DNA of 64,000 nt from Dorea sp. 5-2 (GTDB lineage Bacteria; Bacillota; Clostridia; Lachnospirales; Lachnospiraceae), in the NCBI RefSeq assembly GCF_000403455.2, contig NZ_KE159781.1:205271-269270 (forward strand). Direction: 5' to 3'. This document shows, in pieces, positions 55,218 to 61,836 of the stretch (position 1 is its first letter; every line of letters begins with the position of its first letter). Under the pieces are notes generated by a model. The model had not been told where the DNA came from and ran no database searches. It saw only the letters and a program-made list of their open reading frames with translations. The position numbers and the translations under genes are program-made.

Positions 55218-56009
55218 ATGAGGATTGACAGGAAGATCGGAATCTTTATCGCAGGCTTTGTCTTAGCAGGGATGCTTGCGGCTGTCTTGTTCCCCAGGGA
55301 AGAGAAAAGGAACAGGGACGCCGTACTGCGGATCGGCGCGGGAGACGATGTTTCAGGGATATTGATGGAAGAGACGGTCCGGGGGATGAATGGGAAATAT
55401 ACAGTCTCACAAAATATAGAAAGTACGTCCTTTCAGGATTGTTGAAGTAATATTGCTCAATGGGCATTGAGTTCGGAAGAGATAAACGTTGCGTTCTATT
55501 GCAGCCACATTGCAAAGCATACGGCGCAGGCAAATGAAAATGTGATGATTTACGGCCCTGCAGTGATGAATGCAGAGGTGATCTGTTATAAAGACGACTG
55601 GGAAGACGTAAAGACAGTGGGCGTTGGCCAGGGGCGGGAGCAGGAAAAAAGACTGGCGGAAGAGAATTACCCCCAGATAGAAGCGTTCCGGGAGGTTACG
55701 CAGAAGGGGATTCTATATGCGTTGGAGGATCGTCAGGTGGACGCAGTGATCCAGGACGTGACGAAGGCGGCGCAGACGTCGCATTACGATTCCCTGCCGC
55801 TGTCAGAAAATGATCATATTTCTTATGTGTTGGTCGTGGACAAGGATTTTGCCGGGACAGAGGCATTTGCGGATTTCATAAAAAGCTATAACGAAGCAGT
55901 GAGAAAGCTGAACAGGCCGGCATATCTCTCGGAACGTCTGGGAGTGAAGGAAAGCTGGCTTGAAGATAAGTCGATTGAATTTTTAACTTTAGAGGAAAGC
56001 GAGGAATAG
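55218..56009 (+). CDS. Substrate-binding-like selenoprotein SaoB-like (in-frame TGA at 55443-55445)
   Basis: A 263-residue protein if TGA at codon 76 is Sec. It has an N-terminal signal anchor (IGIFIAGFVLAGMLAAVLF), then a type II periplasmic-binding-like fold. The TGA lies in TSFQDC-U-SNIAQWALSS, giving a Cys75-Sec76 pair; Cys95 (VAFYCSH) is nearby. The frame is open both before and after (up to the TAG at 56009), with normal protein composition on both sides. A perfect hairpin with GGGC loop follows. Start is ATG 55218; a GTG at 55197 overlaps the saoE stop. The CU pair may grasp a soft metal. It is a second binding protein of the locus beside the one at 51371. It matches SaoB as I recall. 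Confidence 0.82.
55456..55471 (+). promoter_or_regulatory. Putative bacterial SECIS hairpin of saoB
   Basis: CUCAAU-GGGC-AUUGAG, a perfect 6-bp stem. The loop starts with G, 16 nt after the UGA. Confidence 0.72.
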
Positions 56010-56018
56010 TAGATCGTT

Positions 56019-56867
56019 ATGTCTATATCTGTACAGGGAATTTCAAAGGTATTTAAAGGAAGAAGAAAGGGAGAAGAGGAAAATACTGTTTTGCAGGATG
56101 TTTCTTTCGATGTGGAAGAAGGAGAATTTGTCTCTCTCTTAGGACCGTCCGGATGCGGGAAGACAACGACGCTTACGATCATCGCCGGTTTTCGGAAACC
56201 GAATAGCGGGAAGATCGTCGTAAATGGCAGGGAAGTCAGTAAGCCGGGACCGGACCGTTCGTTTATGTTTCAGAACTATGCGCTGTTCCCATGGCTGAAA
56301 GTAGGGGAGAATATAGAGTATCCTATGAAAAAGATGAAAGTGCCGAAGGCAGAGCGCAGGGAGAAATTAAGAGAACTCCTGGAGATGGCGCAGCTTACGG
56401 AATATGAGCACTATTATATCCACGAGATCTCAGGAGGAATGAAACAGAGAGTCGCGCTTCTGCGCGCGCTTGCCTGTGACCCGCAGGTTCTTTTGATGGA
56501 TGAGCCTCTGGGTGCGGTGGATTTCCAGATGCGGCAGATGCTGCAGGTACAGCTTGAGAATATCCTTCGGAAAAGGAAGACGACGGCGCTTATGGTTACG
56601 CATGATGTGAGTGAGTCCATTTATCTGAGTGACAGAGTGATCGTGATGTCAAGGGATCAGGGCAAGATCCTGGCGGATGTTAAGATTGATATCCCAAGGC
56701 CGAGAGACCGGACGGATTCCAAGTATCATGAATATGTGGATCAATTGACGGATATCTTGAAGGAAGCGTTGAACGGCGGAGTATTCACGCAGGAAGATAA
56801 GGACTTGATGGACTTTATAAAGGAAGTCAATGCAGAAAAGACGGGAAGCATAGGAGAAGCATGTTGA
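56019..56867 (+). CDS. ABC transporter ATPase SaoA-like (SsuB/TauB type)
   Basis: A 282-residue ATPase, with Walker A GPSGCGKTTT, Q-loop FMFQNYALFPWL, signature ISGGMKQR, Walker B VLLMDEPLGAVD. This is the nitrate/sulfonate-type pattern that fits an SsuC-like permease; the partner is most likely the Sec-permease on the other strand, since no other permease of this kind is present. It ends SIGEAC then TGA; a Sec reading of this last TGA would add only eight residues and lacks a suitable hairpin, so it is taken as a stop. Confidence 0.9.
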   Translation: MSISVQGISKVFKGRRKGEEENTVLQDVSFDVEEGEFVSLLGPSGCGKTTTLTIIAGFRKPNSGKIVVNGREVSKPGPDRSFMFQNYALFPWLKVGENIEYPMKKMKVPKAERREKLRELLEMAQLTEYEHYYIHEISGGMKQRVALLRALACDPQVLLMDEPLGAVDFQMRQMLQVQLENILRKRKTTALMVTHDVSESIYLSDRVIVMSRDQGKILADVKIDIPRPRDRTDSKYHEYVDQLTDILKEALNGGVFTQEDKDLMDFIKEVNAEKTGSIGEAC

Positions 56868-56896
56868 TCTTGGAAAGATAAGGCAGGTATTTAAGA

Positions 56897-57061
56897 ATGG
56901 AACAGAATGTACATAAGAAATTTAACGACAGCATGAATTTTTTCTGCAGCGGTGCAGAATTCGATCAATATGTTACTCAGATGGAGCTTGATCCGGACGG
57001 TATAATAAAAGCCGACATAGAGGTTGCTGTCAGAGAGGCGAAGGCGACATTTGAAGTATAA
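56897..57061 (+). CDS. Hypothetical 54-residue protein in the selenoprotein operon
   Basis: A small protein MEQNVHKKFNDSMNFFCSG..., ending KATFEV, with one Cys at position 17 (NFFCSGAEF). The frame lies between the ATPase and the DsrE-like gene, in the same direction, with a weak site (AAGGCAGGT) upstream. I do not recognise the family. It may be a small accessory of the system. Confidence 0.6.
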   Translation: MEQNVHKKFNDSMNFFCSGAEFDQYVTQMELDPDGIIKADIEVAVREAKATFEV

Positions 57062-57090
57062 AGACCAATCATTTTAGGAGGTGAAATACC

Positions 57091-57423
57091 ATGAAAGTAG
57101 CTTATCTGTTAGAATCAGAACATGCGCGTGAGATCCTGGAGCATATGATCATTCCTCAGATGGAAGAAGACCGCCACGGCGCCGAGGTTGCGGGAATGAT
57201 GTTCTTCTTCGACAACGCTTATATGCTTGTAGAAGGTTCCGATATCGCGGCAAGACTTCAGAAATTGAGTGAAAAGACAGGAGTTCTCTTAATGGCGTGC
57301 GACAGATGCTGTTATCAGAGAGATATCGCGGACAAGCTGATCGCTCCGGCGGGAATCGGATGTTTCCCGAACGTATACGCGGCGCTTGCCCCGGCGGGTG
57401 TCGATCAGGTGATCACGTTGTAG
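57091..57423 (+). CDS. DsrE-related protein SaoD-like
   Basis: A 110-residue protein of the DsrE/TusD fold. It begins VAYLLESEHAREIL; the possible active cysteines are in LMACDRCCYQRDIA and AGIGCFPN. DsrE relatives carry or relay sulfur or selenium persulfide-type groups between proteins. AGGAGGTG lies seven bases before the ATG. The gene follows the ATPase in the same operon. It matches SaoD as I recall. Confidence 0.85.
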   Translation: MKVAYLLESEHAREILEHMIIPQMEEDRHGAEVAGMMFFFDNAYMLVEGSDIAARLQKLSEKTGVLLMACDRCCYQRDIADKLIAPAGIGCFPNVYAALAPAGVDQVITL

Positions 57424-57472
57424 AGAACAGATACGCCGGGGATCCGGCGACGGATGATCAGGAGGATATAAG

Positions 57473-57670
57473 ATGAGAGTATTAAGTGTTCCGGGGCTTT
57501 GCTGTCCGGATTGTGCAAAGAAAATTGATGCGGCTTTGGAAGACGCAGGCATCGATCACGAAGTAGATTTCGAAGGAAAGAAGGTATCCGTGTGTGATTG
57601 CGATCATTGCATGGGGGTTGCTTTTGATCTTTTGAAAGAGATGGGATTTGAGGCGGAGAGAATATCTTAA
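57473..57670 (+). CDS. HMA-like small metal-binding protein
   Basis: A 65-residue protein with the heavy-metal-associated fold: VPGLCCPDCAKKIDAAL contains a GxCCxxC metal site, followed by a beta strand (VDFEGKKVSVCDCDHCMGVAF) with a second CDCDHC cluster. It would bind a soft metal cation such as Hg, Zn or Cu. CAGGAGGATATAAG precedes the ATG. Last gene of the plus-strand operon before a terminator. Confidence 0.82.
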   Translation: MRVLSVPGLCCPDCAKKIDAALEDAGIDHEVDFEGKKVSVCDCDHCMGVAFDLLKEMGFEAERIS

Positions 57671-57677
57671 GCTTCAT

Positions 57678-57718
57678 TGGAGGCATGACAAAGTGGATCG
57701 TCATGCCTCCAGTTTTTT
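57678..57718. terminator. Terminator of the plus-strand selenoprotein operon
   Basis: TGGAGGCATGAC pairs perfectly with GTCATGCCTCCA, followed by TTTTTT. It overlaps the last codons of the DUF3343 gene on the minus strand. Confidence 0.88.
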
Positions 57719-57973
57719 GATGGGACGTTTTCCGTCCACTTTTTTGGTACTCATTTTATATAATGTGAAATTTAACGGCGATTCCTTTAGGAAATTTCTG
57801 ACCGCCGTCTCATCCGGATCGAGAAACCGGATGGCAAGCCCGCAGCCGCTGCTGATTTCCCGGGGAACCGGCATGACGGCTATGGAAAAGAATTCTTTCA
57901 GGTATTTTTCGGCACACATCGCGTCTGCGGTCGTTTTGAAAGCAAGGATGAGGTATTCATTTTCTACAGTCAT
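57701..57973 (-). CDS. DUF3343 protein (second copy)
   Basis: A 90-residue protein with the DUF3343 pattern: EYLILAFKTTADAMCAEKYLKEF, then PVPREISSGCGLAIRF with the SGCG motif. It is the last gene of a minus-strand unit with the two reductase-type genes at 57992 and 59079. A ribosome binding site GAGGGAGAAG lies upstream of the ATG. The family is associated with selenium metabolism; this copy may carry Se or S for the nearby proteins. Confidence 0.85.
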   Translation of the reverse strand: MTVENEYLILAFKTTADAMCAEKYLKEFFSIAVMPVPREISSGCGLAIRFLDPDETAVRNFLKESPLNFTLYKMSTKKVDGKRPIKKLEA

Positions 57974-57991
57974 AATTGTGCTTCTCCCTCA

Positions 57992-59086
57992 TCATGCAAG
58001 CATTTCGATAAATGCAGCGATCCGGGTTCTTAGCTGCCCGGTGTCTGAGTCTGAGTCGTCGGTCTCCGCAGACATATACGGAATGTGAAGCGTATCTTTG
58101 CAGAAACGCCTCATCTTATCACGTTCCACGGTATAGGAATGGCAGGTCTGCAAAGTTACGTCAAGAATACCGTCAACCTGATAATCCGAACACGATCGGC
58201 GGATGAGTGAGAAGCGCCGGTCATTTGGAGACATGATGGCGCAGGCAGTATTCTGGTAGCAGTCGGCAAGCGCGGCAAATACATCTTGATTTTCCGTATC
58301 AAAATGGCGCATAGCATATTTCACCACTTCACAGGTCTCAAAGCACACGACGGCTCCTCCGCTTTTTTCAATAATATTTAAGATCTTATCATATACGGCG
58401 CTCAACGGGCATCCGGTGATCAAGATTCTTGCGGCGCTTTTGGGTACGGAGCTTTTCCGGGAGAGAAGTAACTTGCGGGCGGCGCGGTTCGCCCTGGTGC
58501 GCTCCTTGACATCAGGGATTGCACGGTGCTCTTCGAGAATGCGGAAAATATCCGTCCCCCATGCGGCAGGCGGGATCTGCCGCTGGATCTCCATCAATTC
58601 CAATATGCTCTCACGCTCCGAATTCAGCAGTTCCCCGGCAGTGCGGATCTGTTCTTCCGAAAGGGCTATGCCGAAGCGCTTTTCCAGTTCCTTCACAAGA
58701 TATCTGCATTCGGACTGGATAAGGGGCTTTACATATTCCCGGTCAGCGCCTTGGGGCGCCTGATAGAAATAGACCCGCTCCGGATGGGACAGGAGTTCGT
58801 ACATCTTCTTCTTCCCGTCACAGGAAGTCTCGGCAAGGATGAGAGATGCCTCCGAGAGGGAAGCGTCCTCGCAGATGTTGCAGCAGTTTTTTACGATGGG
58901 GCATAGATTTTTCGGCAGCGTCCCGGAAGCGGAATCTTTCACGCCGTCAATATAAGGAAGACGCAGAGAGTAAAAACCTGCTGCTTCCAGGATCTCCTGC
59001 GGAATATAAGAGCAGAAAGAGACTGCTGTCTTTCGTCCGTCTGCATGGCAGTTTTGGATCAATTCCTGTAATTTTTCTCTATTCAT
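57992..59086 (-). CDS. Double-cubane-type reductase subunit B (2-hydroxyacyl-CoA dehydratase family)
   Basis: A 364-residue member of the HgdB/FldC/YjiM family. Conserved cysteine positions: SFCSYIP, NLCPIVKNCCNICED, and LAETSCDGKKKMYELL. Its gene overlaps the next upstream gene by eight bases, so two related subunits are made together, like the alpha and beta subunits of 2-hydroxyacyl-CoA dehydratases. No activase is adjacent; the nearest is at 36902. Confidence 0.87.
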   Translation of the reverse strand: MNREKLQELIQNCHADGRKTAVSFCSYIPQEILEAAGFYSLRLPYIDGVKDSASGTLPKNLCPIVKNCCNICEDASLSEASLILAETSCDGKKKMYELLSHPERVYFYQAPQGADREYVKPLIQSECRYLVKELEKRFGIALSEEQIRTAGELLNSERESILELMEIQRQIPPAAWGTDIFRILEEHRAIPDVKERTRANRAARKLLLSRKSSVPKSAARILITGCPLSAVYDKILNIIEKSGGAVVCFETCEVVKYAMRHFDTENQDVFAALADCYQNTACAIMSPNDRRFSLIRRSCSDYQVDGILDVTLQTCHSYTVERDKMRRFCKDTLHIPYMSAETDDSDSDTGQLRTRIAAFIEMLA

Positions 59087-60266
59087 GTGCCGCCTCCTTT
59101 TCTGCGCGGATCATCTCAAGAAAAGCGCCGAGCCTGGTACGGATCTGTGCTTCATCCCCAGGGGTAAAATCCGTCTCAATATGTAAAAGAGGGATTCCCA
59201 TCTGGTTACAGACACGGCGGATATTTTCTGTCTCTATTGCAAATGGGTTGCAGGAGTGCAGAGTGATGCTCACGATCCCGTCGGCATTCCATTCCCGGAC
59301 TGTCTCTGCGACTTGTTCAAGCCGTCTTGTGTTCGGCGATACGACGGCACAGGGAACCTCGATATATTTTTCCGCAATACGCAGATACGGATCGCGGCTT
59401 CTGTCTTCGTCAATGAGCCGGCGGCGTGAAGAGATGCCGCTGCACCCCTCGTAGCAGACGACGGCTCCGCCCAGTTCTTCGATGACATGGATCGTTTTCT
59501 CAGCCGTACCGCCAAGTCCGGTGCCGGAAACAATGATGCGGGGGCGCTTTGGATCCGGTGCAAAGGGGGCTTCGCCATTGTGCCAGTTCTTTTCGCACTG
59601 GTCGAGGATCGCATTGATCTTGTCGTACTTTTCCTGGGGATCGAACATATACTGCTCGCCTTCCATGATATCGTGCATACGGACGCCTGTAATTGCCGGG
59701 GGTTCATAGCGTCCCAACTCATAGATCCTTGCCGCCTGGATACGTTCTTTGTTGCACCATTCGATGGATTCGTTCAGCCCATCTTCTGTGATCGTCGTCT
59801 GAAACTTATCTTCTAACCCTTTGGCGAAGATACGAAGTTCCGAGACCCACATCTGCAAAGAACGCTCATGATCAGGTATATTGGGGAGATGGATGACCTG
59901 CATCGGTTTCAGTTCACCCAGAAGCTCATACATCTTTTTCTTCCCGTCACAGGTTGTTTCTCCGACTACGACGTCCGAGAAATAAGCATAGGGGCAGCTT
60001 TGTTCCAAAGCATGTCCATAGCTGGATTTGATCAGGGGGCATAAGTTCGCGGGGAGCCGGGTCTCGGCAGTCTTGATCGGCGCGGCGCTCTTCCCACATA
60101 ATCCGACCTGATAAAGGCCTGCGGCGCGGATGATCTCCGCGGGAGTATACTGGCAGAAACAGCCGCAGACATTCTTTCCGCTGTCTTTTAATTCTTTTAC
60201 TTTCAGAAAACCCTCGCGGCGGGCTTCTGCAAAATCTTCAAAATGTTCCGGTAATGTAACGGACAT
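59079..60266 (-). CDS. Double-cubane-type reductase subunit A (2-hydroxyacyl-CoA dehydratase family)
   Basis: A 395-residue relative of the previous protein. The cysteine pattern is CGCFCQYTP, NLCPLIKSSYG, EQSCPYAYF and GETTCDGKKKMYELL. It is the first gene of the minus-strand unit, with AAAGGAGACC before the ATG at 60266; the upstream frame to 60296 has no support. The two subunits and DUF3343 lie between the heavy-metal-associated gene and saoC, so they may be the reductive enzyme of the locus. Confidence 0.88.
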   Translation of the reverse strand: MSVTLPEHFEDFAEARREGFLKVKELKDSGKNVCGCFCQYTPAEIIRAAGLYQVGLCGKSAAPIKTAETRLPANLCPLIKSSYGHALEQSCPYAYFSDVVVGETTCDGKKKMYELLGELKPMQVIHLPNIPDHERSLQMWVSELRIFAKGLEDKFQTTITEDGLNESIEWCNKERIQAARIYELGRYEPPAITGVRMHDIMEGEQYMFDPQEKYDKINAILDQCEKNWHNGEAPFAPDPKRPRIIVSGTGLGGTAEKTIHVIEELGGAVVCYEGCSGISSRRRLIDEDRSRDPYLRIAEKYIEVPCAVVSPNTRRLEQVAETVREWNADGIVSITLHSCNPFAIETENIRRVCNQMGIPLLHIETDFTPGDEAQIRTRLGAFLEMIRAEKEAAHE

Positions 60267-60473
60267 AGTTGGTCTCCTTTCTCTTTGGCAGATCATACTT
60301 CTTATCTATTAAACTAACATGCCTGAGGCATGCAGACAACTTTTATTACGTTTTGTAATAAGACAGAAGGTTATGTTTAATATTTGCTCAATAAAGAAGC
60401 GAAGTACTTTACATTCATTTTAAATACGGCTAAAATGATAAAAGATTATTTCTATAATGACAGAGGGAAGCAT

Positions 60474-61031
60474 ATGAACGACAAAAATGTGAAAGAAAAG
60501 ACACAGATCCTGAAAAGTACGAAAGTGAAAATAGCTCTGGTCATGCTGGCGCTGGTTGCCGGATTTATCATCCGGGGGAAATTAGAAGAGACACGTAAGA
60601 CGCAGCTGGAGGAAGAGGCAGAAGAGGACGTCATGTCCAAAAGAGCGGATTATGCAGAGCCTGTCGGAAAGGACAATAAGATCCTGCAGGCTTTTCTTGC
60701 ATACATGCCGGGCGCCGACGTACAGATCGCGTGTGAGGAGGATGTCACGGACGACGGCTGTAAAGACCTGGTCGTCATCTATAAAAAGGACGGCTTGACC
60801 AGAACCGTTGTGGCGGTGGATTCCGGAGACGGAACGAATTACGAATATACGGAGCCGATCCCGGGACCGATTGAAAACCAGAAGATACAATTTAAAAATA
60901 TTGACAAAGAAGGCGAGATCGAATTCATCATTACCGGAGAAAAGAACGGAGCGGTAGGCTATGCGATCTACCGCATGATAGACGGAGCGCCGACAGACCT
61001 ATTCGGAGAGGGTATGGAGGACTGCTGCTAG
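60474..61031 (+). CDS. Cys-Cys-COOH protein, SaoC-like
   Basis: A 185-residue exported or membrane-anchored protein: a basic N-terminus, one helix (VKIALVMLALVAGFII), an acidic linker, and a beta-rich domain with CEEDVTDDGCKDLVVIY. It ends ...MEDCC, with the two last residues Cys-Cys before TAG. NCBIfam, as I recall, names a family 'Cys-Cys-COOH (seleno)protein SaoC' with this feature, so the terminus here is the all-cysteine form. The start ATG 60474 follows AGAGGGAAG; the earlier in-frame ATG at 60384 has no such site. A C-terminal Cys-Cys in the MerA style can pass a thiophilic metal to a partner. Confidence 0.8.
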   Translation: MNDKNVKEKTQILKSTKVKIALVMLALVAGFIIRGKLEETRKTQLEEEAEEDVMSKRADYAEPVGKDNKILQAFLAYMPGADVQIACEEDVTDDGCKDLVVIYKKDGLTRTVVAVDSGDGTNYEYTEPIPGPIENQKIQFKNIDKEGEIEFIITGEKNGAVGYAIYRMIDGAPTDLFGEGMEDCC

Positions 61032-61038
61032 AGCCGCC

Positions 61039-61734
61039 TTAGGGCACGAACTTATAGCCTTTCCCCCATACGGTTAAAAGGTGCTGCGGTTTTGACGGAT
61101 TTTCTTCGATCTTGTCACGAAGGCGCTTGATATACACGAGGATCGTATTATCATCCGTAACGTCGCTTTTCCATACATTGGTAAACAGCTCTGCCTTTGT
61201 CAGGACTGTTTCGGGATGCTCTACAAAGTAATAGAGAAGGGAAAATTCTTTTGCAGAGAGGGAGATCTCATCCTCGCCTCGGATCACGGTCTGAGAGCCA
61301 AGTCGGAGGGTGAAGCTTCCGCAGGTCGCCGTAGCCGGAATGGACGGTGCGGATGTGGTATACTGTTGCGTACGCCGTATGATCGCGCGGATCTTGGATA
61401 CAAGGACAGTCTTGCTGAATGGTTTGGTCATATAATCGTCGGCGCCGAGCCCGAGGCCTTTCACCTGGGAGGTGTCTTCGTCCCTGCCGCTTAGAAGGAT
61501 GACAGGAGTCAGGAGTTCTTGTTTACGCATTTCCTTTAAAAAGGAGAAACCGTCCTGTCCGGGCATAATGACATCCAGGAGGATCAGATCAAATCGCTGC
61601 TCTTTCAGGAGGGCAAAAGCCTCCTTGCTGCTTTGGGCGCAGGTTACCTTCATCTGCTCCCGGGAAAGAACAGACTTGATCGCCTTCAGAACGGGGATTT
61701 CATCATCAATTACAAGAATAGAGAGATCAGGCAT
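61039..61734 (-). CDS. OmpR-family response regulator
   Basis: A 231-residue regulator: receiver domain (ILVIDDEIPVLKAI; phospho-acceptor Asp54 in LILLDVIMPGQDG; KPFSKTVLV) and a C-terminal OmpR/PhoB winged helix (EISLSAKEFSLLYYFVEHPETVLTKAELF; VYIKRLRDKIE). It is divergent from the histidine kinase at 61837 and convergent with the SaoC-like gene. The stop codon is seven bases from that gene's end. It might control the selenoprotein operons. ATG 61734 begins the conserved domain and follows AGGAAGG; 61767 is a longer option. Confidence 0.92.
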   Translation of the reverse strand: MPDLSILVIDDEIPVLKAIKSVLSREQMKVTCAQSSKEAFALLKEQRFDLILLDVIMPGQDGFSFLKEMRKQELLTPVILLSGRDEDTSQVKGLGLGADDYMTKPFSKTVLVSKIRAIIRRTQQYTTSAPSIPATATCGSFTLRLGSQTVIRGEDEISLSAKEFSLLYYFVEHPETVLTKAELFTNVWKSDVTDDNTILVYIKRLRDKIEENPSKPQHLLTVWGKGYKFVP

Positions 61735-61836
61735 ATGGAAAACCTTCCTTTCTGTGACATATTTCATGGTTAGATTATAGCAACCAGTTTTTTTTAAGTC
61801 AAATTATTTTGTGTGAATCGTATTGGAGATAAGTGA

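Noticed and set aside
52799..56009. Ordinary pseudogenes or sequencing errors as the cause of the in-frame TGAs
   Set aside because: All three interruptions are TGA, none is TAA, TAG or a frameshift; each has a SECIS-like hairpin at the right distance, and two sit next to Cys. Chance is a poor explanation.
56865..56894. TGT-TGA at the end of the ATPase gene read as a further Cys-Sec
   Set aside because: Read-through would add only eight residues before TAA, and there is no hairpin with a G-first loop 16-37 nt downstream. It is taken as a normal stop.
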